This document shows positions 38,422 through 49,527 of a stretch of DNA of 64,000 bases, piece by piece. The translations under genes and the position numbers were made by a program. The DNA comes from Rhizoctonia solani (taxonomy: Eukaryota > Basidiomycota > Agaricomycetes > Cantharellales > Ceratobasidiaceae). The notes beneath the pieces were generated by a model. The model was not told where the DNA came from, did no database searches, and saw only the letters and a program-made list of their open reading frames with translations. Location: NCBI RefSeq assembly GCF_016906535.1, contig NC_057381.1, positions 992,001 to 1,056,000 of the forward strand, written 5' to 3'. How positions within the stretch are numbered: the stretch's first letter is position 1; the number at the start of each line of letters is the position of its first letter.

Positions 38422-38862
38422 GGTGAGAGTAGAAAGGGTGTCTAGTAAATAATAAGAGTCGTGTGAGCGAGTATTCGCTGCGGAGGGTCGCCTGCGGTGG
38501 AATGAAGCATACGACGCGAAACGACCTACTTATATATACCACCCAGATGCTTCGGATTACTAATCTTTTCCTGTTGGGCCCTAAATGGGCACGTTGCTGG
38601 ACATGTACATCCCCATACAAGTGCTGGGCCGGCTGCTTCGGAAACACGCGTTCAGGTAGGCTGGCCACACGATAGCACACACTGCACCACCTCTATTGCC
38701 AAGTTATTTTAATTTCGAAGCTCGAGGCGTTCACACCTCGGCCTTCCGAGTCACTTGCTTTTCTTAATCGGTCTTTGATTTTACGCATATAAACCTGGGG
38801 GTTTTAACCATCATTGATCTCTCCATTTTTATAGCCACTAGACTTGCCACCTGAGACCAGGA

Positions 38863-40544
38863 ATGAGCTCCCGAGTTAGATTCATCGGTAAATATATAAT
38901 TTACCCAACAACATCTTACCGACGTTCTATGTATATGTAGATGTTGGACTTAACCTCACCGATCCTGTATTTCGAGGATTACATAGGGGGAAAAGAAAGC
39001 ACCGGGGTAAGTTATTGGATACGTAAATTGTCAGCACCCTAAATTTTCTCCCATTAGATGACATATTAGATGTTATCAAACGAGCAAAAGCTGCCGGCGT
39101 ACAATCAGCCATTTTGACAGGGGGGAGCTTACACGAATCGAGCGAAGCATTGGATCTCGCTGCACAATTTGGTAGGTTCGTTTACTATTACTCCAAAAGT
39201 AATCTATCGGAACTCATTGTGATGACAGGATATTATGCAACAGTCGGATGTCACCCAACTCGATCCAGTCAGTTCGACTCGTTCAAAGGTGGACCGGAGG
39301 TGTATCTCGAAAGGCTGGACCAATTGATCGCATCACATCTTACCGGCACAGGGAGATGCGTAGCGGTCGGTGAATGCGGTCTCGGTAAGCTTTGTATCCC
39401 CGTATCACCTCCTTCCATATATGGTATTCACTGATATCTTCCAGACTACGACCGGCTCCATTTTTCTCCGATCGTCACTCAACAGAAACACTTTCGCTCT
39501 CAACTCTCGCTCGCAAAAAAGTATCATCTGCCCCTCTTCCTACACGTGCGTGCCGCGCACGAAGACTTTGTCCGTATTTTGAAGGAGGAAGGATTTGGGG
39601 AGGATGGCGGACGAGCGGTAGGTGGGCGAGGTGGCCTGGTCCATAGTTTTACCGGTCGGGCGGGAGAGATGAAGGAACTTGTCGCGATGGGTTTTCACAT
39701 CAGGTACGGAACGCGTCGATGTGATTCCTGGACTGGCCAATTAACTTAATTATCACAGTGTGAATGGGTGTTCGATGAAAACGGACCAAAATCTCGCGAC
39801 AACAAAGGCTATACCCCTTCATCGATTGATGGTAGAAACTGGTGAGAGCTCCACCGGTTTTTAAGGGTCTCTATTAATGAATTACCAGATGCTCCGTGGT
39901 GTTCAATGACATCCACTCATTCGTCCAGAGCACATATAAACACCCTTCCTTCTCATTTACGAGAACTATATTTTCCACCTAGCTGTCAACCTGAGAAGTT
40001 TATCGAAGGTTTGCCCGGTTTCCTTGTAAGCTCTATTTAGTATCTGATTAAACATTTTATATAGGCCGAGTGGTTAAAGGTCGCAACGAGCCTTGTGCAA
40101 TAGGAGGGGTTGCGTGGGTCGTCGCCAGTCTCAAGAACCGCGAACTGATCGACGTGAGCCGTGCGGCATGGAATAATACCGTCGAAATGTACGATTTACA
40201 CGAGTTGATGGATGCAGAATATCACGAGGATATCGCAGCACGCGATGCATCAAAAGATAAACCTGTGGAGAATGGTGGAGTAGTTGATGGTGGAGCGATG
40301 GATGTAAAAACGGAGGCAAAAGAGGTAGATCCTACGGAGAAGAAGATACGGATTCTCAAAAAAAAGGTTGGTTGATTGGACAAGGGGCTTGGGGTCGCTA
40401 ATTAAGTCAATCTTGCAGTTACAAGCGATCGAGCAATTGAAAGCACGGAGGGACAACGGTGATAGCTTAGAAGCGACCCAATTACAGAAGATTGAGGGGG
40501 AGGCTGATTTATTGAAACAACTCGAAGAGCTAGAGAAGTCATAA
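38863..40544 (+). CDS. TatD-family metal-dependent DNase (TATDN1-like)
   Basis: A magnesium-dependent nuclease of the amidohydrolase (TIM-barrel) superfamily, linked to 3'-5' exonuclease activity and apoptosis-type DNA degradation. ATG 38863 opens MSSRVRFIG, then an exon with GLNLTDPVFRGLHRGKRKH, as in TATDN1 proteins. Metal and active-site blocks: TVGCHPTRSSQFD, AVGECGLDYDRLHFSP (split by an intron), PLFLHVRAAHEDF, GLVHSFTG, VNGCSMKTDQNL and VETDAPWCSMTSTHS. Beyond the usual family end, the protein has an extra acidic, Lys/Glu-rich tail predicted to be coiled (LKKKLQAIEQLKARRDNG, EADLLKQLEELEKS). Stop TAA 40542-40544. About eight introns of 50-60 nt. The frame is intact. Confidence 0.92.
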
Positions 40545-40892
40545 TGCAGAATAAATAGATGAATCAATCATATCCAATTGCCTGTTAACCAATTAGCGCA
40601 TATATGCTACTGAGCTGCAGTGTAATGCTCATGAATAGACAATAGAATAATTTACTCAGAAATCTCTCAGTGTTTCGAAAAAAGTAGAGGATGCCCCTAT
40701 TTTGGTCGATTGGTATCCGGTCCCGCGGAAGCCTCCTATTTTCAACCATATAAAGTTGTGCGCTCTTTCCCATCCCTCCTGTCACCTATTTTTACCGTCG
40801 CTCTTTGAGGAGGTTAGTCCCCCCCCCCCCCATCGAGCAAGAAGGCTATAGCTCACTTGCAAGGCAGACATAAACTACACACTCCTTCAAAT

Positions 40893-42593
40893 ATGTTAGT
40901 CACTCGTTCATGCATCGTTGACCCAAATCCGTCGCCCGACAGTCTGGAAGTCACCCCCTTAGTGACTCCCAATAGTCCAGATTTTCCGTCTCTCGGGTCC
41001 GCAGTCGAGCTGGTCGCTACTGATGCACCCGCTCGTGCAGAGTACACTAAGCCATACACAAGTATATTTGCACCAGTGCCAAAGCCCTTACCGCTACGCC
41101 CTTCATTTGGGGTAGACTTGACTAGCCCTACCAGGCGTCGTGCATCCGACGGGCGCCTTCGCGAACCTTCTGCTGGTGGGGAGGAACGCGCAAAGGCTCT
41201 GGGGACTGTTAGGAAGATGTTGGAAGAATTGCGCGTTTCGCCAGACCAGCAATCTATTCCTCCTTCACTTACGAAGAACGGTGCTTGGACTCCGATGGAT
41301 CTCTATATTCCACCTTGGAAATTAAACCGGTCGCGCGAGTCAACATCGAAGCTTGAAGACACTTCGAACTCATCCGCGACCAAGCAGGTCCCAAAGGTCA
41401 ATCTCAACGACGAAACTCTGGAGGAGGACGAACAGCTCGCAATGCTCGAGGACCTCGATAAGGAGGAGACTAAAACGACTGTATGGGACAGCATACATGA
41501 AGCCGTCCGAGTTGTCGAGAAACTTGAGGGGCCCAACTGGCCGTCTTGGAGTTTCTGGATTCAGCGTAAAGTTTGTCGGGCCAAAAAGAATATTTGGGGA
41601 CATATCGACGGATCCCGTTCTCGCGAATCTTCGGACGAGTGGGACGCCGACGAAACTGCGATCCACTGCGCCCTTCTTTCGTCTTTGAATTTTGACATTA
41701 TCTCTGACCAGGTTCGAAGCTGTACGACCGCCAAGGAAGTCTGGGATCTTTTAGAACTGCTTTACAAGGACAAGCCTACTCCTGAGAGCCGAGCTGTGGA
41801 TTTGATCAGGGAGATGACCAGGATGACTTACTTTGAGGGACATGATATTCAGCACTACTTGCATCGTTTCGAGGGGATCGTAGATGAACTGAACCAAGGG
41901 CCCTATCCTATTCCACTGGAACTAGCTAAGCAGTTTGTATTGGGATCGTTGCCGGGTGCACTCTTGAAGGATATGGGCTTGCTGCGCACCAAGGAGCACA
42001 CATCAATCCAGGACCTTTGTCAGGATATAATGATGCTCAAGAAAGAAACCATCTCCGAAGATTGCTCGTCGGTAACTTCTCAACACAACGTTGGCGCTTG
42101 CCTACCCTTGGACTTGAGATACTACAAGTATACCGGAGACGGAGTTCTCCCCGACGGCACACTCTATCTTCGAGCCAAGAAGACTTGTGGAGCATGCCTA
42201 TCATTTGGACACAAGGCGTATGCGCCTGATTGTCCTCAGACCGAGGCCAGATTGGGGCTGTGGGGATCTCAAAAGGACGCACAGAGGCCATGGGATCGAC
42301 GCTCCGCTCATCGGCCTGATTGGTCTGAAACCAGCAATAATTCTAGGCAGGCTTTAGGAGTATACAATGGTCGGGTTAGCCGCCCGACGACCCCTGGTGG
42401 TGGTCGAGATCAGGAGCGGATGCGTGCTGTGTCTGGGGGACCGGATCGCACGCGCACCACGTCAGCTGGATGGATGTCGGCTCGTAGCGGGCGCATTTCG
42501 CCTATATCCAAGGTGCCGTCTGGGAGTTCGGGAGTTGTAAGCTCCAGGTCTGGCAACGGACTGTCTGCTATTGAATTAGATTCTTGGCGGTGA
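40893..42593 (+). CDS. Copia-Gag-derived protein with degenerate zinc knuckle (possible domesticated retrotransposon gene)
   Basis: One uninterrupted 566-codon frame from ATG 40893 to TGA 42591-42593, without introns, unlike every neighbour. The centre matches the UBN2/Copia Gag fold: LEGPNWPSWSFWIQRKVCRA, TAIHCALLSSLNFDIISDQV, TAKEVWDLLELLYKDKP, TYFEGHDIQHYLHRFEGIVD, ELAKQFVLGSLPGALLKDM. A zinc-knuckle remnant follows, CGACLSFGHKAYAPDC (C-x2-C-x4-H-x6-C; the standard last spacing is x4). The N- and C-termini are Ser/Pro/Arg-rich. No protease, integrase or RT follows within the 120 bases before the next gene, and no LTRs flank it. That suggests a domesticated Gag or a solo remnant. A 13-C run lies at 40819-40831 upstream. 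Confidence 0.75.
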   Translation: MLVTRSCIVDPNPSPDSLEVTPLVTPNSPDFPSLGSAVELVATDAPARAEYTKPYTSIFAPVPKPLPLRPSFGVDLTSPTRRRASDGRLREPSAGGEERAKALGTVRKMLEELRVSPDQQSIPPSLTKNGAWTPMDLYIPPWKLNRSRESTSKLEDTSNSSATKQVPKVNLNDETLEEDEQLAMLEDLDKEETKTTVWDSIHEAVRVVEKLEGPNWPSWSFWIQRKVCRAKKNIWGHIDGSRSRESSDEWDADETAIHCALLSSLNFDIISDQVRSCTTAKEVWDLLELLYKDKPTPESRAVDLIREMTRMTYFEGHDIQHYLHRFEGIVDELNQGPYPIPLELAKQFVLGSLPGALLKDMGLLRTKEHTSIQDLCQDIMMLKKETISEDCSSVTSQHNVGACLPLDLRYYKYTGDGVLPDGTLYLRAKKTCGACLSFGHKAYAPDCPQTEARLGLWGSQKDAQRPWDRRSAHRPDWSETSNNSRQALGVYNGRVSRPTTPGGGRDQERMRAVSGGPDRTRTTSAGWMSARSGRISPISKVPSGSSGVVSSRSGNGLSAIELDSWR

Positions 42594-42713
42594 TTGTATC
42601 ATTGTAATCAATACTTGTAGAAAGCTGTAAGTAATATTGTAATCCAGTTCCATTCAAGAGGTTATAAAGCGTATACAAAATGAATCGATATTTTAAGAAG
42701 ACACGTGTGTATT

Positions 42714-44379
42714 TTAGTCGCGAATGAAGACGGCTGCTGCGCCCATTCCGAGGCCGATACACATGGAAGTCACCAGGACCTGCTCGAGTTATTTAGAGTG
42801 CTGAGAGACAACCTATATTCGTAGCTTGGTGCTTACCTTTCCTCCACGGCGCTCGAGCTCGGCTAGGCCTGTTGCAACTTGACGTGCGCCTGTCGCGCGT
42901 AGATACGCAAAATGTATGTCAGGACTAGACGAGAGAGCACGGAAGAATAACACTTATCTAGCGGGTGCCCAAGTGCAATAGCACCTCCATTTACATTGAC
43001 TTTTTCGATATCTAGGCCGAGTTTGCGTACAGAGTAGACGTACATCGATGCAAACGCCTCGTTAATCTGGAAGATGAACATGAGTTATAGCAGAAGACAA
43101 TGTAGCTTTAACCTACTCACTTCGAACAAATCCACATCCAACACTCAACCCTGTCTGCTCCAGGGCCATTGGAATGGCATATGTTGGGCCGATACCCATG
43201 ATTCTCGGCGCGAGCCCGGCAACGCTGGTCGTGATATATTTAGCCAAAATTGGCAATCCTAGTTCTTCGGCCTTCTTCCTCCTCATGAGTAACACGGCTG
43301 CCGCTCCATCCGTGATCTGGCTCGCGTTCCCGCCTGTCGTTTTCCCTCCTCCCCACTGCGGGAATGCACTACGGATTTTGCCGAGTGCAGCTGGGTTGGT
43401 GTCGTGCCTAATTCCATCGTCCTTGTCGACGATAATTCGGGTACGTTCTGATTCGGATTTGGAGAATCCTTCAACCGGGACAATTTCCGAGAATCTACCA
43501 GTACGTTGTGCTTCAGAGGCACGTTGGTGGGATCTGTATAAGAATGAGTGTCATGAAGGAGACGGGGGACTGGAACGGAACCTACAGAGCAGCGAATTGG
43601 TCCATGTCTTCGCGAGTGATATTGAAATCTTGCGCCACGTTTCACTTGTCCATCCCATCGGCTAGACGTAACTATTGGTCAAATGACTCAACGGGGGAGG
43701 GAGAGTCGTACCATAACACAATCTTTGGCGGTGTTATGAGCCATGATTTCATCGCTCAGTTTTGGTGAGCCAGAATCAGGGCTACATTACTCTCATCAGT
43801 AATCTATACTATTGGACACACAAATTGCTTACTTGGCGGTCATACTCTCGACCCCAACTGCCAACCCAATGTCGATTTGACCAACCCGGATCTGGTTTGC
43901 GACAGTGGTGACGGCCATTAATCCACTTGAGCAAAGCGGTTGATGACCTGAACGGGCGTCGTTTGTGGAATGCCTGCTGCAAGAGCCGCCGAGCGCGCTT
44001 CGTAGGGTGCGCCTGGGGAAGAACAGTCCCAACGCAGATATCTTGAATCAACGCGGGGTCAATCTGCATTTTGGCGATTGCGGCCTACGGATAGTGATAA
44101 TTAGGGAAATTTGTGGGGTAAATTAATGGGCAAAGTATGTACCTTAAACATGCCAGTGAGCAATTCATCGCTCCTATGGATGGCATTCTATTAGCGTGCC
44201 TGATGTTCATTTGTACAAGATACGCACCGAGTGTCCTTGAACCCTCCCTTCTTGGCCTTGGTCAAAGCGCTCCTGACTGCCATAGTAATTACGACGTCAT
44301 CCGGGCTTTTCTTCGACAACGCAGGAAGGCCGCTGGGAGCCGACGAGAAATGGGAAGTGAGTTGTCTGATACGGTCCAT
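42714..44379 (-). CDS. POT1: Peroxisomal 3-ketoacyl-CoA thiolase
   Basis: Last step of fatty-acid beta-oxidation: cleaves 3-ketoacyl-CoA to acetyl-CoA. Start ATG 44377-44379. The N-terminus contains RIRQLTSHF, a fit to the PTS2 peroxisomal signal R-[LVI]-x5-[HQ]-[LAF]. Family blocks: [35 protein letters not shown] then the catalytic Cys region [76 protein letters not shown] and [18 protein letters not shown]. Stop TAA 42714-42716. The HPL-GATGARQ junction needs an AT..AC intron (see separate entry). Two single-base deletions relative to the family, near 44014 and 43935, break the frame around the catalytic Cys. They may be sequence errors. Confidence 0.9.
42899..42957 (-). other. Probable AT-AC (U2-type) intron in the thiolase gene
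   Basis: On the minus strand the exon ends ..CACCCGCTAG. The intron reads ATAAGTGTTA..GTATCTAC (59 nt) and the next exon starts GCGCGACAGG. Removing exactly this segment yields [14 protein letters not shown], the invariant thiolase motif, with Gly formed across the junction. No GT..AG pair in the interval gives this frame. A CTGAC branch-site match lies about 19 nt from the 3' end. The 5' end ATAAGTG resembles a U2-type donor with G1 changed to A, not the U12 consensus ATATCCTT. Confidence 0.75.
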
Positions 44380-44669
44380 GGCTATCGTAGGCTGGGATGA
44401 GTAGTAACTAGTCACCTGCCACCCAGCTGTTTTTAATCCAACTATGTCACCGGAACTTGTCAGGGCCCTCGCCTTCCCGGCATTACCGGGACAAGTTCGT
44501 TGCCGAAATAATTCATCTCCCATTCTTCGACTTGCAAGCACAGTAATCTAGCCTGAGTAATGAGCGTAATTGATTGATTGTAATGCATTGACAGTTAAAT
44601 CCAAATTAACAAAAAAAAGTGCACCAAAGCGAATGCAAAAGAAGGGAAGAAAACGACAGGAATAAACAA

Positions 44670-47600
44670 TCACACAACCTCTTCGCCAGATTCATCTTCC
44701 TCGTCCGACGCAGAGTGAACACCTACTCGACCGACTCCATTGACCAACTTGATCGATCCATCCCCAAATGACGGTTTACGCTTCATTCCGAGGTCTATGG
44801 TCATCAGCTGCGTTACCCAGCCCAGGATTACCAAGGACTTACATACGATAGTCTCGACCGCATCGGCCTCGGTCGCAGGCTCCGAGCTTTCAGGCGTCTC
44901 CGGGTCCGATTCTTGTCCTTCCTGCTCATCGTCTTCGTTGTTTTTATCTACTCCAACTTCGGCAAGAAGTTTGGCCTCCGCCTTCGTCGCTTTTCGGTGT
45001 TTTCTTCGGGCACGTTTCGCAGCTTTGAACTCCTCGGCCTTTTTTGCTTTCTCGTTCTCCTTCTCTTGTGCCTCCGGATTGTTATTGCCAGCAGCTTCTG
45101 CGCCTTTTCCCGGGGGCGCCTTGGTCGCAGATGTTGTCACTGATCCCATGGCTCCACGTCCGAATATGTCCTCAAACAACGTCCTCGGGACAAACGGTGC
45201 AGCATCTACACTGATTCCACGAGCCTTTGAACCCTTCGGAGAGCTCCTGGACTTCATCTCCGGCAAGAACGAGCGACCATCGGTCCGAATCGCTCATCCC
45301 GACTCCAAGCACTCCAGACTCATCCCACGACGGTTGGTCAAGCTTGAACGGCACAGTACGGGTACGTGCTTCTGTGGGGCCCGAGGCCCCAAATATGCTT
45401 ATGCGGGTCGATTTGGCATCTGGGTATTGGAAGAGTGCGAATGTAGGCTGAGTGGGATGTGCTGCAATATGCGGAGGATGTTGGGACGAGCACGGGTACA
45501 TCGTCAAGGGTGCATGCCAAAGGACTCCACATGCGATCGTTAGCCAGCTAGAGTAAGTGCCAAAGGCGAGGGGACATACCACATAGCCGAACCAAATCCC
45601 ACAACACTACAGTCTGAGCTCCAAGCACGGCAATGTACCTCCCACTTGACCCCACGAACACAAGCTCTCTCGGGCCTTTGGTCTCGACACACGATAAGGC
45701 TCCACGAGGAATGGTAGTGTTTTCGCTATCCCATAGCGTAATGCACTGGCCGTGTATGACAGCCAGGAGGGATCCGTCTGGAGAGAATAATGCTTTGGAG
45801 GGGGTGTGGTTTCGATAACTGAACGAAGAAGCGCACATCCAAAACTCTGATTGAACTAAATTAACCGCGTGCGAGCGTAAAGTAAATCAGGAACACACCT
45901 TCATCAGAGGACTTCCTAATGCCCCACAACTTGACCTGCCCGTCCTCCCCTGTAGTGGCAAGCATATCACCTCTCGGGTGAAACGCGAGGCTGGTAACGC
46001 GGTGTTCTCCATGCGGTCTGTCGATACGGGTGTTGAGCGAGGGGGTCGTGGTAGAATCAGCATTGTTCCATTTCCAAAACTTGAGGTAGATTTCCGCGTC
46101 TGCTCGAGAGTCGACTGTAGCCAACCACTGTACATCGGTCTCTTTCCCCTTGGTAGAAAGTGCAACCAATCCAACACGGATAGGCTCGATTGGTGTTTCG
46201 TCCCTTCTTGAGACTCGGCTGGCAGGTGCGACCTCGAGCTCGCCAACGAGGCTTAGCCCGGCGCCTGTACGGGAAAGGATTTGTAGGGATGCAGGGTGCG
46301 TGGCCGGGACAAGTATACGGTTGGATTGTGAATTGGATACGAGAGGAAGGGGGAGTGTCGGATTAGGGTCTGTTATCCTGGGTGAGTTGGAGAGTATTGA
46401 CCTGAAAGATGTGTAAGACGCACCTAATCGCACTCTTCTCACTGCTCTGATGATCCTCAGAGTATCGCTACCCACAAAGACTACTCCCCCATCCATAAGT
46501 GCAATCGCGTACTCAAGGCCCCCGTTGGGGCCAAAACATACCGATACGGCCCCGATGGGAGCACCCACACGAGGAATGTACTCTCTTGACCAGAGTGTAA
46601 CTGCCAGACGACCAATACCGCTTCTTCACCACCACTGACGAGTTGAGCTCCGCTCGGGGTAAACGAAAGCGCCGAAACGGCATGAGCATGCCAGTGAAGT
46701 GTGGTTGTCGCTGCGGTAGATTTCGAAGGCGAAGGGTCGGATGTGAGAGGTACGGCGGTGTCGTTCAAGCAGTACCAAAGCCTAACAACACCTCGGTCGT
46801 CGCCAGTTGCAAAGTAGGACTCGGTGGGGTGCACAGCGAGACAAGTTAATGCATCCGGTGACATGAATGTTGTGAATCCGCGAGGTTCGTTTCCGCGAGT
46901 GCGAGAGACGTAGGCTTTGTTGCCGCCAATAACGATGAGATATTCACCGCAGGCCGAGATGGCTGCTCCAGTTGCACGGCGGGTCTTTCCAACATAGGTC
47001 GTACGACTCGATTTATACGCCTTTGGGGGATCCGATAGACAAGATTTTGGAGGTTGAAGCTGGTGTTTTGGTTTAGTCGTAACGCGGAATACATGGCTTG
47101 AGTCAGACTCTTTGCCTGGGTAATAACCAGGATTAGTCACACATGATGGGGTATGGAGAGATGAAGCACCCAGGTTCGCAGTAGTGACAACAAATAGGTC
47201 ATCATCGAGGGAAGAGTGAGTCGCTATATGCGTAACAGGCTGATCGATCCGGAGTGTTTCGAGCAAAGCGCCATGGTGGGTATCCCAGCGCTTGAGCGTT
47301 CCGTCTAGGGACGCGGAGAAGAGTTGTGTCGAATCGTGTGGGTTAAGTAGGAGGGCTGTGATTGTGTCAGAGTGGGCCGGAATAGTCGAAACAAGTCGTC
47401 CAGTAGCGGTGGAGAAAATTTGGAGCGAAGATGCTGCCGAGGTAAAGAAATACCTGAAAATGGGTAAATAAATAAGCTTAATTTGGACAAGAATGGTATG
47501 CTTGCCTGGAATCGGGAGTAAAGAGCGGAGGGAGGGCGGATATGGAGCTCTCCGCTAGGTTTGCCCACTTCCATACCTTGTCTTTTGCATCTTGTCTCTT

Positions 47601-47762
47601 GGCCACTGCCTCTTTGCGCCGCTTCTTCCTGGGTGCACCTTCCGCCACCGTCGTTGCCGTCACCGTTACAGTTGTTTCTTCGGTTACCCCATTTGTGGTA
47701 GCATTGTCCCTATCTCTTTTCTTCTTGTGCTCTGCACTCTTTTTGGGCGACGTCGACAGCAT
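44670..47762 (-). CDS. UTP17: U3 snoRNP WD40 protein, Utp17/Nan1 (WDR75) homologue
   Basis: A component of the t-Utp/UtpA part of the small-subunit processome, acting in nucleolar pre-rRNA transcription and early cleavage. ATG 47760-47762 is followed by a Lys/Arg-rich nuclear-type N-terminus (EHKKKRDRDN, PRKKRRKEAVAKR) and WKWANLAESSISALPPLFTP. WD repeats follow across many exons: LFSASLDGTLKRWDTHHGAL, CLAVHPTESYFATGDDRGVV, HWHAHAVSALSFTPSGAQLV (GGEEAVLVVW), SLAFHPRGDMLATTGEDGQV and LLAVIHGQCITLWD. The C-terminus (44670-45266) is basic/acidic (KRARRKHRKATKAEAKLLAE). Stop TGA 44670-44672. The frame shifts by one base near 45228 without splice signals. It is divergent from ketopantoate reductase, 454 bp between starts. 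Confidence 0.85.
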
Positions 47763-48215
47763 TGGCCTCTTCCCAAGCTCACTTGACTTGAGCCGCTCAG
47801 ATAGCTGATGAAAGTCACGACCTCGGATGCAAATTTTTTGGAGGACGCTCGAGCGCCCGGCGCTTCACTTTGCTTTGTATCTTTCGCGGTTCTGGACTAT
47901 TGTATCAGGTTCGACATCTACGAGGCTCAATTCTTGGAGATACACAGCACTCAGGAGTTTGGTAGCTTAAATTCCAAAAGAATTTGAGGATACAACTAAG
48001 CAAAGTGTGAGTTAGAAGATCGGTATTGCGTCATCAAGGACGATCTCAAACTTTAGCCAGGCAATTTGGTGGGCCATTATCGAAAACCATAATATATAAG
48101 CGTTTGGTCTTCAAGAAAAGGGAAGAAATCCGTATCAACAAGATTCCGAGATAACTTGAAGTAAGTGTAATCATGTGTTTTAATCTCATTAACAAATAGA
48201 GCATTTTGAAGTGCT

Positions 48216-49527
48216 ATGCATATCCATGTCTTGGGAGTCGGCTCGATCGGTTCGCTCATCTCGTTACACCTGCGGCACTCGACACCCCACCAGATCACCC
48301 TCCTCGTCAAACGTAGCTCTTTCGCGCAGACATTCAGGTGCGTTTCGCTTATACACCTTATATTTCAATGAGGGCTTCAAGACGCAATTTCTCCACAGAC
48401 ATGAACTCGAACAAACAATCACGGTCGAACGCGAAGGCTCGACCATCAGAGCAGACGGATTTAGTGTCGAGCTCACGGATCCTGCCGCAGAGAAAATGCG
48501 AAACCTCTTACGCCACCCCGACGGAACACTCCGTGCGTCGATTCTCCGTCCGCGTAAACGATACGCGGGGGTTCAGCCATCTAATGACCCAGCAACACCC
48601 ATCACATCTCTCATCGTCACCACCAAGGCACCCTCGACTTCTCGGGCCATCCGGGCCCTCTCGCCCAGGCTCTCCCCAGACTCGACAATCACCTTGCTCC
48701 AAAACGGGATGGGTGTGTACGAAGAACTATGTGCGAACATCTTCCCTGCCCCGGAAACGAGACCACATTTCGTGCTCGCAAGTACAACACGGCGTTTGGG
48801 TCAAGAGACCATTCCACACTGTTCATGCTGGCTTTGGCGATTTGGTATTTGGAGTTGCACCGAGTAGTCGAGTCCAAATTCCTATCGATTTCGAGAAACC
48901 AAGCCGGAAGCAACTTAGAAGCTTGGACCTTGAGTCGCATAAAAAGGAGCAGGAGGCACTTCTTGATCAACTTGCCCCTTATGCGTCCCTTCATGACACT
49001 GTCAATGCTCTCCTTTCACTCCGTGGGCTGCAGTCATCCTGGATCGGAGCTTCCACGCTACAAGAACGACTCCAACGAAAGCTCGTCACCAACAGTGTCG
49101 TCAATCCACTCACGGCTCTTATGGGATGTCGAAATGGATCACTGGTAGGAAACCAGTACGCATATAAAATCGGACAAGGGATCTGTCAAGAAGCGGAAAA
49201 AGTCTTTCGAGCACATGTTAGAAGACGAAAGAGGTCAACCCAACAAAGACTCGAGTTTGACGGATCAAGACTTGGGGAGCGTAAATCTTCCTCTTAGACT
49301 GACGGCCCAGTCTCGAGGCCGAATTCGTTCGTGTCGCTCGGTTAACGTCTGTGAACTTTTCTTCAATGTTACAGGACGTAAGGAGTGGGAAGGAGACCGA
49401 GGTAAATTATATGAATGGTTATCTGAGTAGGATGGGGAAGAAATATGGTATCCAGACTCCGGTGAATGATATGCTTAGAACGCTGGTTCAGATGAAGGGT
49501 GCGATGCCGAATAAAGAGGAGCCATAG
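48216..49527 (+). CDS. 2-dehydropantoate 2-reductase (ketopantoate reductase)
   Basis: NADPH-dependent reduction of ketopantoate to pantoate in pantothenate/CoA biosynthesis. The spliced N-terminus MHIHVLGVGSIGSLISLHLR (ATG 48216) carries the GxGxxG NADP-binding loop. A short intron follows at about 48341-48379. Then come ITSLIVTTKAPSTSRAI, TITLLQNGMGVYEEL (the LQNG catalytic/cofactor block), VFGVAPSSRVQ and RKLVTNSVVNPLTALMGCRN (the catalytic Lys/Asn helix). After a roughly 90-nt intron (about 49283-49375) comes DVRSGKETEVNYMNGYLSRM and GIQTPVND. Stop TAG 49525-49527. A one-base deletion near 48786 and another frame break near 49212 interrupt the frame relative to the family. Downstream signatures are otherwise well kept. 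Confidence 0.88.

Noticed and set aside
38845..38875. CTGAGACC string near the TatD start as a possible TPP riboswitch piece
   Set aside because: The rest of the riboswitch core and pairing arms are absent, and the gene is unrelated to thiamine.
40063..40085. tRNA-like A box (GGCCGAGTGGTTAAAGG) as in tRNA-Ser/Leu
   Set aside because: It is the start of a TatD exon directly after an ATATAG acceptor and encodes RVVKGRN. No B box or acceptor stem follows.
44740..45543. 267-residue plus-strand open frame
   Set aside because: Antisense of the low-complexity C-terminus of Utp17. Ser/Phe-rich with no domain.
48264..48702. Minus-strand frames opposite ketopantoate reductase
   Set aside because: Shadows of the plus-strand gene, which carries the GxGxxG, LQNG and Lys-helix motifs.
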